Part shown: one piece after another, positions 36,842 to 46,720 of the stretch
Numbering within the stretch: position 1 is the first letter of the stretch
Layout: each line of letters starts with the position of its first letter
Origin: Gimesia chilikensis
GTDB lineage: Bacteria; Planctomycetota; Planctomycetia; Planctomycetales; Planctomycetaceae
Assembly: GCF_008329715.1 (NCBI RefSeq)
Contig: NZ_VTSR01000008.1
Span: forward strand, 216,765 to 280,764
DNA: 64,000 bases
Reading direction: 5' to 3'
The notes under the pieces: model-generated
The model's input: the letters and a program-made list of their open reading frames with translations, nothing else
Told to the model about the DNA's origin: nothing
Database searches by the model: none
Position numbers and translations under genes: made by a program

Positions 36842-37042
36842 CGGACATCCTTGTTCGAATCGATTCAGGGTGTCGGAAACAGCCAGACTTCCGTATTCCA
36901 CGGAGAAACGCTGTTGCGACGGTCGAAAACGGGGCGTAGTTTACAAAAATGCAGATTATACGGGGAGGGTAGTTTGAACTCATTGCAGGTCCATTTTCGT
37001 AAAATCCCCGCATTTTCACCCCGAGATTGGCCTCCGCTTCCC

Positions 37043-37070
37043 TTGATGGTCCCACCCGGATTGTTATACT
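37043..37070 (+). promoter_or_regulatory. Sigma-70-type promoter of tRNA-Leu
   Basis: TTGATG and TATACT are separated by 16 bases. The -10 box ends about 67 bases before the tRNA 5' end. The leader contains a small palindrome (ACCTGTACAGGT, 37104-37115). Confidence 0.65.
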
Positions 37071-37137
37071 GGGAAATCCTCGACATTCAGACTGTTTTCA
37101 GGCACCTGTACAGGTAAATGAGAGCATCTGCAGCCGA

Positions 37138-37222
37138 GCCCAAGTGGCGGAATTGGCAGACGCGCTAGCTTGAGGGGCTAGTGGGGGTAATCCCCGTGGA
37201 GGTTCGAGTCCTCTCTTGGGCA
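37138..37222 (+). tRNA. tRNA-Leu (GAG anticodon)
   Basis: This is an 85-base class II tRNA. The acceptor arms GCCCAAG and CTTGGGC pair perfectly with discriminator A at 37222. The anticodon stem CTAGC/GCTAG encloses loop TTGAGGG with anticodon GAG, reading CUC and CUU. A long variable arm (GGGG/CCCC) and T arm (GAGG-TTCGAGT-CCTC) are present. The CCA end is not encoded. Confidence 0.98.
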
Positions 37223-37230
37223 CTTCAATG

Positions 37231-37261
37231 AGACTCAGGTTCATTCCTGAGTCTTTTTTTT
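37231..37261 (+). terminator. Rho-independent terminator of tRNA-Leu
   Basis: AGACTCAGG and CCTGAGTCT are perfect nine-base arms with a six-base loop, followed by eight T residues, nine bases past the tRNA. Confidence 0.95.
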
Positions 37262-37685
37262 GCGCCTGCCTGAACTCATCCTGCGAATCAGCAGTTCTCT
37301 TTACCCTCCTGGCTGGAGGGGTAAAACTCAGATTGAGTCCCACCGAATTTCTGAACGAGCTTTCTAAAACAAGTGAATCAATTCTGAGGGAAATCCCCCT
37401 GTTCAAAATACACGCAATCCCCGGCTATTGCTCAGCTTATGCCACTGAAAACTGCATGGGAATTCCTCCTTATTTCAACTGATTTTTACCGATTGTGAAG
37501 CCTATACATTGGACTGTGCCAGATATCGGATCGTTTTATCAGTTTTTAAGCTGATTCCACCCGCGCGCCACAGATTTCAACTTATGTTTTCTTCGCTGTG
37601 GTACAGATTCCCGGTGGGGAGCCTGCAGAGACCCCAGTCGTAACGTCCCTGACCAGCCTTCTCTACAGAGGATCGATTTGACCTG
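37262..37685. other. Gene-free spacer with one hairpin
   Basis: About 420 bases. It contains a strong hairpin at 37300-37325 (TTTACCCTCC with GGAGGGGTAAA, one bulge) of unknown role. It should also hold the promoter of the RedB-like/kinase operon. Short frames here are not supported. Confidence 0.45.
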
Positions 37686-38363
37686 ATGAATATCTCCAGT
37701 ATCTGGCACATTGAAAAACCACTCGGTTTGAAACCGCTCCCTTCCAGACGGATCGGGAACCGGTACTTCATTCCCTGTCTGACGATTGTCTGGGCAGGTC
37801 TGATTCTCTCCGTGATGAGTGTTCTCTGGAGTTATCAGACGACTCCCGGTGCGGTATCGCATTCACCGACTCAGTGGCCGGCAGAAAGTCAGACCACGTG
37901 GAATGCATTCCGCCCTACCCTGGTCATGTTTGCGCACCCCCGCTGCCCCTGTACGCGGGCCAGCATCAGCGAACTGGAACAGATCATGGCATACGGCTCT
38001 GAACGGCTGGATGCGCGCGTCGAATTTTATAAGCCGGAGAACTTCCCTCAGGATTGGGAAAAAACAGATCTCTGGAAAGCGGCGGCGGCAATTCCCGGAG
38101 TGACCGTCAACACAGACCTGGATGGCCAGGCTGCCCGACTGTTTGGTGCCACGACCTCCGGATATGTCGCCCTGTATGACACACGGGGAGAACTGGTCTT
38201 CCACGGGGGAATCACCGGCTCACGGGGACACACAGGGGCCAACCGCGGCAGCAGTGCAGTGCTTGATTATCTGTCTCAAGGCAACTCAGAATCTCATCAG
38301 ACATACACCTTCGGTTGCCCCCTGCTGGGACGGGAAGAAACATGTCGACAGGAGGAAAAGTAA
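37686..38363 (+). CDS. RedB-like thioredoxin-fold protein, membrane-anchored
   Basis: This 225-residue protein has one N-terminal transmembrane helix (about 30-50, [20 protein letters not shown]) and an extracytoplasmic domain with [20 protein letters not shown]. That is a C-P-C active-site-like motif at the position used by thioredoxin-fold RedB proteins. A second conserved patch is [30 protein letters not shown] role as a periplasmic redox or electron-transfer partner is plausible. Its stop overlaps the start of the hybrid histidine kinase (TAATG), so the two proteins are translationally coupled and may act together. Confidence 0.78.
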   Translation: MNISSIWHIEKPLGLKPLPSRRIGNRYFIPCLTIVWAGLILSVMSVLWSYQTTPGAVSHSPTQWPAESQTTWNAFRPTLVMFAHPRCPCTRASISELEQIMAYGSERLDARVEFYKPENFPQDWEKTDLWKAAAAIPGVTVNTDLDGQAARLFGATTSGYVALYDTRGELVFHGGITGSRGHTGANRGSSAVLDYLSQGNSESHQTYTFGCPLLGREETCRQEEK

Positions 38364-40363
38364 TGAAACTCAGTGTCCTCAACAAACCCTGCCAACCTGA
38401 TTTCGCACAAAGAGCAGACGAACTGTTCAACGAACATCGTCAGCAGCTCTGCCAGCGGACCGACCGTCTGTTCGCCTGTCTGATGATCGTACAATGGCTG
38501 GCTGCCATCGGGGCTGCCTGCCTGGTGACTCCATACACCTGGATTGGTAATTTAAGTCAGACCCACCTGCATGTCTGGGCGGCTGTCATCCTGGGCGGTT
38601 TGATTACCTGCTTCCCCGTCTTTCTGGCCTGGTTTCATCCGGGTCGCGTCCTCACCCGACACGTGATCGCAGTCAGCCAGATGTTGACGTCATCTTTATT
38701 GATCCACCTCAGTGGCGGGCGAATTGAAACACACTTCCATATTTTTGGTTCCCTGGCATTCCTGGCCTTTTACCGGGACTGGCGCGTTTTGATCTCGGCA
38801 ACCACAGTCGTTGTGATTGACCATACAGCATTCGGGCTCTTGTACCCCCAGGCGGTCTTCGGTGCGCTCACAGCCAGCCCCTGGCGGATTGTCGAACATG
38901 GAGCCTGGGTCGTATTCGAAGACATCTTCCTGATCATCGCCATTCAGCAGAACACTCGGGAAATGCAGGCGATGGCACGTCAGAGAGCCGCTCTCGAGGA
39001 AACAAAATCTCTGATTAGATGCGAGGTGCAAAAACGAACCAGCGAACTGAATCTCGCCAATCAGAAAATCTCGGAAACCAATCACCAGTTGGAAATTCAG
39101 GCCCATGAATTACGAAGCGCGAAGGAACATGCAGAGGCCGCCAACCGCGCCAAGAGTGCATTCCTTGCCAACATGAGCCACGAAATCCGTACCCCGATGA
39201 ATGCCATTCTCGGCTTCAACGATATCCTGCTTGAGAACGTTTCCGCTCCCGAAAATGTAGAAGCAGCGAAAACCGTGAAGGTAAATGGCGAATACCTGAT
39301 CCGACTCATCAACGACATTCTGGACCTGTCCAAAATCGAAGCCGAAAAAATGGAAGTCGAACAGATCGCCTGCTCGCCCCACGAACTGTTGAATAATGTC
39401 TCTTCGCTGATGAACGTCCGCGCGGTCGCCAAAGCACTGCCGCTGGAATTTCAGATTGAGGGCCCTATTCCCGAAACGATCCAGACCGATCCTACACGCC
39501 TGCGACAGATTCTGATCAATACGATCGGCAATGCGATTAAATTCACTGAAACCGGTTCCGTAAAAGTCGTCACACGCCTGCTGAATGAATCAGGGCAGGC
39601 ACCACAGCTGCAGTTCGAAGTCATCGACACTGGAATCGGTATTCCCACAGAATGTCTGGAAACTCTGTTCAACCCCTTCACCCAGGCCGATGGTTCCATG
39701 ACGCGCAAGTTTGAAGGCACAGGGCTGGGTCTGACGATCAGCAAACGTCTGGCAGAACTGCTGGGTGGATCCATTTCTGTCACCAGCACGCACGGCGCAG
39801 GCAGCACATTCACGATTCGAGTCGAAACCGGCTCCCTGGACCAGGTGCCGCTGATTGAACAGGAGACTAATACTCCCAAACCAGTTGCCAACGAAAAAGC
39901 AGACACATCCGCCGAGACACTGCCCGGCACTCCGCTCAAAGGGTATCGGATCCTGCTGACGGAAGACGGCCTCTACAATCAGCGGCTGATCACCTTCCTG
40001 CTGAAAAAGGCGGGTGCGGACGTCAGCCTGGCAGAAAATGGTCAGATTTCCATCGACCAGGCGACAGCAGCCGAATCAGAGGGACAACCATTTGATGTAA
40101 TCCTGATGGATATGCAGATGCCGGTTCTGGATGGTTACAGTGCGACCAGGCAGTTAAGAGACGCCGGTTTCCAGGTACCAATCATCGCGTTAACAGCACA
40201 TGCCATGAACGGTGATCGCCAGAAATGTCTGGATGCGGGCTGCGACGAATATCTGACGAAGCCCATTGATCGCAAGAAATTGATCGAGGTGATCTTAATG
40301 TCGCTCAATGAAACTGAGGGGGAGCAAAACGTCCTGACATCTGACATCGCTTACCAGATTTAA
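38363..40363 (+). CDS. Hybrid sensor histidine kinase with C-terminal receiver
   Basis: This is a 666-residue membrane kinase. Five to six hydrophobic helices (about 35-220) include [20 protein letters not shown], a His-rich sensor segment found in many hybrid kinases. A coiled coil follows, then the H-box [19 protein letters not shown]. The ATP-binding domain has N-box [10 protein letters not shown]1 DTGIGIP, F-box [16 protein letters not shown] and G2 GLGLTISK. The receiver has a conserved phosphoacceptor Asp in [11 protein letters not shown] and a Lys in LTKPIDRKK. The ATG at 38363 overlaps the previous stop and has GGAGG upstream. The coupled RedB-like protein suggests redox or metal sensing. 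Confidence 0.93.
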   Translation: MKLSVLNKPCQPDFAQRADELFNEHRQQLCQRTDRLFACLMIVQWLAAIGAACLVTPYTWIGNLSQTHLHVWAAVILGGLITCFPVFLAWFHPGRVLTRHVIAVSQMLTSSLLIHLSGGRIETHFHIFGSLAFLAFYRDWRVLISATTVVVIDHTAFGLLYPQAVFGALTASPWRIVEHGAWVVFEDIFLIIAIQQNTREMQAMARQRAALEETKSLIRCEVQKRTSELNLANQKISETNHQLEIQAHELRSAKEHAEAANRAKSAFLANMSHEIRTPMNAILGFNDILLENVSAPENVEAAKTVKVNGEYLIRLINDILDLSKIEAEKMEVEQIACSPHELLNNVSSLMNVRAVAKALPLEFQIEGPIPETIQTDPTRLRQILINTIGNAIKFTETGSVKVVTRLLNESGQAPQLQFEVIDTGIGIPTECLETLFNPFTQADGSMTRKFEGTGLGLTISKRLAELLGGSISVTSTHGAGSTFTIRVETGSLDQVPLIEQETNTPKPVANEKADTSAETLPGTPLKGYRILLTEDGLYNQRLITFLLKKAGADVSLAENGQISIDQATAAESEGQPFDVILMDMQMPVLDGYSATRQLRDAGFQVPIIALTAHAMNGDRQKCLDAGCDEYLTKPIDRKKLIEVILMSLNETEGEQNVLTSDIAYQI

Positions 40364-40381
40364 GCAACGAACGGACTGAGC

Positions 40382-41437
40382 TCAAAGCTGATAGACCTCG
40401 TATTCCGCACTGCAGGGGGTACCACGCGAGACATGCATCCGCTGCCGCTCCGGTTCGATGATCACGGAAAACACGGTCTGCCAGTAGCCGTGATCGGGGT
40501 CGTCGTTGAGATGCCTGCAGATCGAGCGTGGATAATCCTGATGATCGCGGAGAGCGGTTTTGATCTCTGCAACTCCTGGATCGGCGGGACTGGCTTGAAG
40601 CAATTCATCTATCCGCGCCTTACGCGGATGTGAACCGATCAGTTCCGGAAACTGCTCATTGTACTGACAGAGCTCCGGATGCAGACAATGATTGGTATGT
40701 GTAATCCAGCTTGTCTCATCCGGCCTTAAAACCTGCACACTGTCAATCGTCACTTCCAGGTTTGCAGGTCCCTCAGGAGTCGCCAGCATGATATTCGCGG
40801 GAATCGCCCGCTCGGCCCGTTGGATCGCCTCCACCGCGCCTGCCAGGCTGTCTGCTTCATAGAGCTCGCGGAGCGTGAAATAGTGCGGTACTCCGTGTGC
40901 GCGACTGGGGGCCGGCAGAGAATTCAGACAGGCACCAATGCCCTCTGAATTGAACCCGATGTAAGAAATCAACCCGGCCTGTGTCAACGTCATCAACGCC
41001 GGCTTTCCCGTCGGGCGACGCGTCAGCATGATGGTAAACGGATCGAGAGCCGGGTCATTGTCCCAGTTCTGAGCCACGATCGCTCCCCTGCCGGAAGGAT
41101 CCGGCACACTCAGCGAAGTGCACCCCGCATCCGGTTCCGGCGTGAACTGATTCCGGATCTGTAACAACATGATCTGCCACAGCGGAACAGCGACGGCTTC
41201 GGCCAGACCTTCAAGTTCCTCTACCGAATCGGGAGAATATTCTCTCGCGACAGGCAGACAGACTTCCGCCAGAGCCCGGGCCCGTTCCGGGCTGACCTGC
41301 ATCGTCTCCTGGAGTCTCTCCAGCGCCACAACGCAGAAGGTCCGCACCTCTTCGGGGGCAGCTTCTCCCAGCTGCCGACCCATTTCGCGGGGAGAACCAC
41401 TGACTTCGATTTCACGATAACGTTCAGCTGGAACCAT
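40382..41437 (-). CDS. C45-family autoproteolytic acyltransferase/hydrolase
   Basis: This 351-residue Ntn hydrolase resembles acyl-CoA:6-aminopenicillanate acyltransferase. Autocleavage before Cys in EPDAGCTSLSV would give the new N-terminal nucleophile, with VAQNWDNDPAL following as usual. Other signatures are GLISYIGFNSEGIGACLNSL and WITHTNHCLHP. It is cytoplasmic, with no signal peptide. Substrates of bacterial members are mostly unknown amides. It does not share an evident pathway with its neighbours. Confidence 0.88.
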   Translation of the reverse strand: MVPAERYREIEVSGSPREMGRQLGEAAPEEVRTFCVVALERLQETMQVSPERARALAEVCLPVAREYSPDSVEELEGLAEAVAVPLWQIMLLQIRNQFTPEPDAGCTSLSVPDPSGRGAIVAQNWDNDPALDPFTIMLTRRPTGKPALMTLTQAGLISYIGFNSEGIGACLNSLPAPSRAHGVPHYFTLRELYEADSLAGAVEAIQRAERAIPANIMLATPEGPANLEVTIDSVQVLRPDETSWITHTNHCLHPELCQYNEQFPELIGSHPRKARIDELLQASPADPGVAEIKTALRDHQDYPRSICRHLNDDPDHGYWQTVFSVIIEPERQRMHVSRGTPCSAEYEVYQL

Positions 41438-41527
41438 TTCACCTGCTCACGATTGATTGTTGAATATCGCTAAGAAAACGCGACGGTCTCCTGACAATCT
41501 TAAACCTTCCTCACGGGATTGTTGAGC

Positions 41528-42553
41528 TTAAGCAGAGGAAATCCGCGGTTCACCTGCTTCTTTTTCGAGTTCTTGAATCAGCGATGCAGATGCTTCCTGC
41601 TGGAATTTCTCTCTCAAAAACGATTTGACAATATTACTCCGCGAGAAGTCCGAACCGGTAATCAGTGACAGCCAGCCTTCGCCAAACGAAAGAAAGTCGA
41701 CCAGACCACGTCGGTCGAAGACCTTGCGCGTCAGCTCCTCAATCGTCTGTGCGTGCGTGGCATATTCATAAACGCGATCGCGAATTGTCTGCAGGAACGC
41801 AAGTTTGCGGCTCAATTGCTGTTCCACGGCCTCGGCTCCTTCCAGAACTGTTCCATGCGCATCAAACAACCACTCGGCACGCAGCTGAAGCGCCTGCTCC
41901 AGGCTGGTGATCCATTTTGGACCGTCGGCGTCTCCCAGTTGACTGTCCAGGTCGGCTGCGATATAGAGATCGCCGCTGAACAGGATCTTCCGCTCCGGCT
42001 CGAACAGACAGATATGCCCGGGGCAATGGCCGGGAGTTTCGATGACCTCGAATCGCGTGTGCTCCGTTTTGACCGAAGCACCAACCGGCTGAGCATCCGC
42101 GATGGCGGAAGGTCCAAACAGGAAACTGCGGTACCAGCGCAACTCCACAGGAAAGCGGATCTCCGGAATCGCATCCGCATGCGCGAGAACCTGCGCGTCG
42201 CACAGCTCCACCAGCAGATCATTGTTCCCCGTGTGATCTTCATGGTAATGCGTGTTCACGACGGTCGTAATCGTTTCCACAACGCCCAGTTTCTGCAGCG
42301 TCTGTTTCAGGCTCCGACGGGCCCAGGGAAAACCGGTGTCGATCAGCAGTGTTTCGTCGACCAGATAACAGACCGCGTAATCGTAGCCGCCACTGAACCG
42401 GCTGAGCGTGCGTGTCAGTAAATTGTCGATCTGAATACAGGTGACGTATTCCACCGGTTGCGTAATCTTGACCTGGAACGGCCAGAGAGGAAACCGGCGG
42501 CAGAGCAGTGCATAAGGCTGCCATAACAGAAACCGCAGCCACCTGCTGATCAT
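41528..42553 (-). CDS. Metallo-beta-lactamase-fold hydrolase
   Basis: This is a 341-residue metal-dependent hydrolase. The metal motif THYHEDHTGNN gives H-x-H-x-D-H. Further ligands are His in ETPGHCPGHICLF and Asp in ILFSGDLYIAADLD, and WLFDAHGTVLEG supplies the last His. The C-terminal region is helical, like MBL enzymes acting on glyoxal-type or lipid substrates. The N-terminus is hydrophobic (RFLLWQPYALLCRRFPLWPF) and may associate with the membrane. It is followed upstream by a fatty acid desaturase gene on the same strand, 25 bases apart, so a lipid-related role is possible. Confidence 0.9.
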   Translation of the reverse strand: MISRWLRFLLWQPYALLCRRFPLWPFQVKITQPVEYVTCIQIDNLLTRTLSRFSGGYDYAVCYLVDETLLIDTGFPWARRSLKQTLQKLGVVETITTVVNTHYHEDHTGNNDLLVELCDAQVLAHADAIPEIRFPVELRWYRSFLFGPSAIADAQPVGASVKTEHTRFEVIETPGHCPGHICLFEPERKILFSGDLYIAADLDSQLGDADGPKWITSLEQALQLRAEWLFDAHGTVLEGAEAVEQQLSRKLAFLQTIRDRVYEYATHAQTIEELTRKVFDRRGLVDFLSFGEGWLSLITGSDFSRSNIVKSFLREKFQQEASASLIQELEKEAGEPRISSA

Positions 42554-42578
42554 GAATTTCTCCCAAAGATTGTAAGTT

Positions 42579-43394
42579 TCAGAACCAGGAACGAATCGAC
42601 TTCAGGCCGATCTGTTTAAACCAGGGATCCAGACGTTGTGCCAGCCGGTGCCAGTTCTGATGGGGAACATTGGGATACAGGTGATGCTCCAGATGATACA
42701 AATGATCGAAGGCAATCAGGCGGAAGAGTGTCCCGCGGAACAGTCGCGTCTGGTGTGCGGCATCCTCTCCCTGGGGATTGTGCGGGATATAAGCTGTGAT
42801 CAGCGGAATAATCCAGCTTCCGGCAATCATCAGGCAGACATAAACCAGCGGCACAATTGTGACTGGAATCAGAAGAAACGCCGCAACTATGATTGAGGCT
42901 ACCAGAACACCTTCCACAATGATCCAGTTCAATCGGCCTCGTGGATGCCGCAATGCCCAGAGATAGATACGTGGCTGGAAAAGAAAGCCTTCAAGCAGAG
43001 CACCCACCAGAGACATCCGGGAGGCACCAGCTTCGATATCATCATCGTGAGGAAACCGCGCGTGATGATGTAGATGCACCACCTGATAAGCGTGCCCGCT
43101 CCGCAACGAAATTGCTTCAATCACCATCAGGAACAGGTCATTGGTTTTTCGCTTCAAACCCAGATTCTGATGCACGAGATCGTGTGAAACGGAGCCGTAG
43201 GTCAAAAAGCTCATGACCATCAGCGACACTACGGCGAAGGCCCAGTAGCCCTGCCAGGCGAAGATCCAATAAGCGGCACAGGCCAGAAACGGAGACGAGA
43301 GTGTCCTCCTCCGCTGACAGCCAGTCAGCTGCAGCAGATCGGTCCCCAACTCTGAAATCCGGGGAATCGATTTAGAAATGACGCTCTGATTCAT
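42579..43394 (-). CDS. Membrane fatty acid desaturase
   Basis: This is a 271-residue integral di-iron desaturase. Three His boxes are present: HDLVHQN, HLHHHARFPHDD and HLEHHLYP. Hydrophobic pairs at about 40-75 and 145-195 form the hairpins in the membrane. It introduces double bonds into acyl chains or carotenoid/sphingolipid-like substrates. It probably shares a transcript with the MBL-fold gene downstream. Confidence 0.9.
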   Translation of the reverse strand: MNQSVISKSIPRISELGTDLLQLTGCQRRRTLSSPFLACAAYWIFAWQGYWAFAVVSLMVMSFLTYGSVSHDLVHQNLGLKRKTNDLFLMVIEAISLRSGHAYQVVHLHHHARFPHDDDIEAGASRMSLVGALLEGFLFQPRIYLWALRHPRGRLNWIIVEGVLVASIIVAAFLLIPVTIVPLVYVCLMIAGSWIIPLITAYIPHNPQGEDAAHQTRLFRGTLFRLIAFDHLYHLEHHLYPNVPHQNWHRLAQRLDPWFKQIGLKSIRSWF

Positions 43395-43516
43395 GACGCT
43401 TGCCAGCTGAAAGAGACAAAAATGCCACAGCAGCTATCTTAGCATAGATCGGAGTAAAAGAAATCAGAGAACAGAAGATTAACCCGTTTATTAACAGTCG
43501 TGAAAACAAAACGACT

Positions 43517-43550
43517 CTGCCCGGCTCCGGGATTTTCCACAGCCGGGCAG
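43517..43550 (-). terminator. Terminator of the cytochrome c gene
   Basis: CTGCCCGGCT and AGCCGGGCAG are perfect ten-base arms with a 14-base loop. On the minus strand AGTCGTTTTGTTTT follows. It lies 35 bases past the stop of the cytochrome gene. Confidence 0.85.
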
Positions 43551-43584
43551 GCACTCGTTGGACAATAGAATCAAATGATGATGC

Positions 43585-46500
43585 TTAGAGACTGGCTTTT
43601 TTGATCGGCTTGGCCTGCTTGAGCGTCGTCAGGTATTCGACGATGTTAATCAGCTCTTCTTCCGTCAGCACCTTCTGCAGATCAGCCGGCATCAGCGAGA
43701 CTTTCTGTTGAATCACTTCTTCGACGTCATCCATTTTAAAGGTACGGGCGATGGCTTCGGCATCCTTGATGGTGATGGCGTCGTCGGTTTTATTGACCAG
43801 CAGACCATTCACCACGTTACCCGAGACCAGAATCACCGTATACGCTTCAAAGTTATGACTGATCCCCGCACTGGGATACAGGATCGATTCAAACAACGCC
43901 TCGCGGCTCAGCTTCTTGCCGATCTCGGAGAGATCCGGGCCGACCTCTTTCCCCATGCCATTCACCACGTGGCACTTGGCACAGGTTCCCTTGGTGTTGA
44001 ACATCACTCGACCATCGACGACATCCCCCTTCATGCCCGCCAGCACATTGATCGGTGGCAGAGGCTTGTTGTTCCGGGTGGGAGGTGCGGGGAACAGCTT
44101 CGCGGCCCGTTCCTTGACGTCCTTCATGATGGTGGAAGACATGGCAGCGGCAGCCGTCTGTTCCAGCTGGGGATCCACTTTGCCCTTCTCAGCCAGATCC
44201 AGCAACGCGTGCGCTCCCGGACGGGATTTCGCAACCGCTCTGACAGCTTCGCGTCGATCCACCAGTGGTTCCTTCGGATCCTGGATGATCGCGAGCAGAA
44301 TCTTATTCGCACCATTATGGGCGGCATTTCCCAGCGCCCAGATCAGGTCCAGTTTTTCATTCTGTTCCTTTTCGTTATCCCGCTTGCTGTTCAGCGCTTT
44401 TTGAATCAGGGCATTCTGCTTCAGAGCCAGTGCGGCCCGGATCGCATCGACGGCGGTCTGTGACTTGCCGGAGTGGCTGCCCAGTTTTACCAGTTCGGGA
44501 TAGAATTCCTTCGCTTTGAACTTTTCGACCAGCTTGATGAACTCGGGAGTCCCCCGGCTGCTGTCGATCACCTGGTTCAGTGCCTGCTGATATTTTTTAT
44601 CGCTGGTGACGACATTCGCCGACATCCGCGATAACGCTTCCGCGATGATGTAAGTCTCCCGTTTTTGATTCCCGTCTTCCTTGAACAGAGCCAGTTCGGC
44701 GACAGCTTCGTTCTTTTCTTTACCGGGGATGAAATCCAGGGCACGGAAGTAGCGTGGCAGTGCTGCCTGCTTCGTTTGGGGGTCTTCAATGATTTTCACC
44801 AGGTAGGGAATCGCCAGCGGGATTTTGGATCGCCAGAGCAGATCACGGCCGACCGGAGTATTCCAGTTGTCGCCAGCCTGCTTGAGCCAGGCGGTCATGA
44901 ACTTCTCTTCCTGCTCGTCCATGCCGATCCCGAGTGCTTCCAGATACCAGCGATCGTTCCCGTCGTACTGATCAACGAGCGTCGCCCAGAGTTCCGGTGC
45001 CTGCGGTGATTTGCTGTGATGCAGGGCAATCGCACATTCGCGGCGTACCTGGGGCGAGTCATCGTGAGCCAGCTGTTTCACGAATGGAATCACATCCAAC
45101 TTGTAACGACGCGCCGCCCGCAACCCGGTGATGCGGATATCGGAATTTTTATCTTTGATCGCCAGAGAAACATAGTCCCCGGCTTTTCCTTCAATACCAG
45201 CTAACAGCCAGAGGGCGCGAGCGCGGAACCTCTGGTTGTCAGACTGATAGAGTTCTTCCAGTTGTGGCTGTGCCTCCGCCTGCAGTTCGTGCAGCTTGTT
45301 CCAGGCAAGATAGCGGGTCGCGACATTGGGACTTTTGATGCCGGCAATCGCGCCTTCAATGGTGCTCAGATCCAGTTTTTGAAACTGATATTTCGCATCC
45401 GCAGGGGCAATGCGGAAGATTCGCCCGCGTTCCTGGTCACCAATCCGGTGTCCGCCGACGCCCGGATCATACCAATCCGCGACAAACAGAGAACCATCGG
45501 GGGCGATACACACATCGGAGGGACGGAACCATTTGTCCTTTTCACTGGTAATAATATTGGCGATCTCGGCTTCATAACCGGCGCCTTCTTTTTTCACCGG
45601 ATACGCGCGGACCACATTCGGACCGGCGTCAGAATGAATGATTTCATTACGGTATTTCTCAGGCAGCAAGGCACCTTCATAGACACAGATCCCGGTCGGG
45701 GAACCGGCACCGGTCTGCAGCAGGTTGGGAACAACACCCGGATCACGGAGATGCCAGTGACGCAGCGGGATCTCTTCGTGCATGCCGGTCCGCGGGGTTT
45801 TCCAGCGAGCCCCGGTCAACTGATCGAGGTAACCGTAATTACCGAATTCCATCACGTAGTTAATGCGGACACCACGGTTACCATCGTCGTCATTGTCTGA
45901 CTGCCAGAGGGTACCGAAGGAATCGACGGTTACCTCATAGTTATTACGGAAGTTGTGAGCGAGTACTTCGAAGTCGCTGCCGTCCAGGTTGCAGCGAAAG
46001 ACCATCCCGCCCCAGTAAGGCTTCCCGTTATCCAGCACCGGACGACCATTGCGTTCCAGAATCGGTTTGCCTGCCGCATCGAAGACCTGCTTCCCCGAGT
46101 TTCCGAAGTTCCAGTAAAGTCGACCATCCGGGCCGAAGACCGACGCATGCGCTGAGTGGTCATGTTCGCCCCCCGCTACTTTGAAGAGCAGCTCTTTTTT
46201 ATCGGCCTTGCCATCATTGTCTTCATCGGTAAACAGGAAGACATTGGGAGAGGCAGCCACGATGACCTTATTCCCCAGCACACAGATTCCCTGTGAACCG
46301 TTAATGTCATTTCCCTGGTAGAACACTTTCGACTCATCGGCTTTGCCGTCGCCATTCGTATCTTCGAGAATGACAATCCGGTCCCCGGCTTCGCGGGTGG
46401 GGATGTTACGGATCCCGGCACGGTAATTGACGACTTCACAGATCCAGACGCGGCCCTGTGCATCGACGTCCATGCTGGAGGGGCTGCTGATACGGGGTTC

Positions 46501-46653
46501 GGAGGAAAACAGTGTCGCCTTCAGCCCCGGTGCCACAGTCAGATTGGGCACGGCCTGGTCGGCGTCGTGCTCCGACTGTGCGAATAGTGAGAAACCTGTC
46601 AGAGAGGTTGAGAAAAACAGAGCCGGAATAATGGCAAGCCAACGGTAGTTCAT
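43585..46653 (-). CDS. PVC-type cytochrome c with GDH-like propeller and HEAT repeats
   Basis: This is a 1022-residue exported protein of a type abundant in Planctomycetes. A signal peptide covers about residues 1-25. The N-terminal half (30-430) is a glucose dehydrogenase-like beta-propeller (GLKATLFSSEPRISSPSSMD, VWICEVVNYR, GDGKADESKVFYQG). The middle is HEAT-like alpha repeats (NSDIRITGLRAARRYKLDVI, QVRRECAIALHHS). A C-terminal cytochrome c domain (about 880-1015) carries the heme motif CAKCHVVNGMGKEVGPDLSE. It likely transfers electrons during periplasmic oxidation of a sugar or alcohol. The DUF1080-ThuA gene lies just upstream on the same strand. Confidence 0.93.
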   Translation of the reverse strand: MNYRWLAIIPALFFSTSLTGFSLFAQSEHDADQAVPNLTVAPGLKATLFSSEPRISSPSSMDVDAQGRVWICEVVNYRAGIRNIPTREAGDRIVILEDTNGDGKADESKVFYQGNDINGSQGICVLGNKVIVAASPNVFLFTDEDNDGKADKKELLFKVAGGEHDHSAHASVFGPDGRLYWNFGNSGKQVFDAAGKPILERNGRPVLDNGKPYWGGMVFRCNLDGSDFEVLAHNFRNNYEVTVDSFGTLWQSDNDDDGNRGVRINYVMEFGNYGYLDQLTGARWKTPRTGMHEEIPLRHWHLRDPGVVPNLLQTGAGSPTGICVYEGALLPEKYRNEIIHSDAGPNVVRAYPVKKEGAGYEAEIANIITSEKDKWFRPSDVCIAPDGSLFVADWYDPGVGGHRIGDQERGRIFRIAPADAKYQFQKLDLSTIEGAIAGIKSPNVATRYLAWNKLHELQAEAQPQLEELYQSDNQRFRARALWLLAGIEGKAGDYVSLAIKDKNSDIRITGLRAARRYKLDVIPFVKQLAHDDSPQVRRECAIALHHSKSPQAPELWATLVDQYDGNDRWYLEALGIGMDEQEEKFMTAWLKQAGDNWNTPVGRDLLWRSKIPLAIPYLVKIIEDPQTKQAALPRYFRALDFIPGKEKNEAVAELALFKEDGNQKRETYIIAEALSRMSANVVTSDKKYQQALNQVIDSSRGTPEFIKLVEKFKAKEFYPELVKLGSHSGKSQTAVDAIRAALALKQNALIQKALNSKRDNEKEQNEKLDLIWALGNAAHNGANKILLAIIQDPKEPLVDRREAVRAVAKSRPGAHALLDLAEKGKVDPQLEQTAAAAMSSTIMKDVKERAAKLFPAPPTRNNKPLPPINVLAGMKGDVVDGRVMFNTKGTCAKCHVVNGMGKEVGPDLSEIGKKLSREALFESILYPSAGISHNFEAYTVILVSGNVVNGLLVNKTDDAITIKDAEAIARTFKMDDVEEVIQQKVSLMPADLQKVLTEEELINIVEYLTTLKQAKPIKKASL

Positions 46654-46720
46654 GGAGTCAGTTTCCTTATGTTATTTCAGTAGCTGTCTCAAATCGGTGT
46701 TCTGTTGCAGGAAAACTCGC

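Noticed and set aside
37098..37406. Minus-strand reading frame with KRGLEPPRGLPPLAPQ
   Set aside because: It is the antisense translation of tRNA-Leu(GAG), a well-known false protein.
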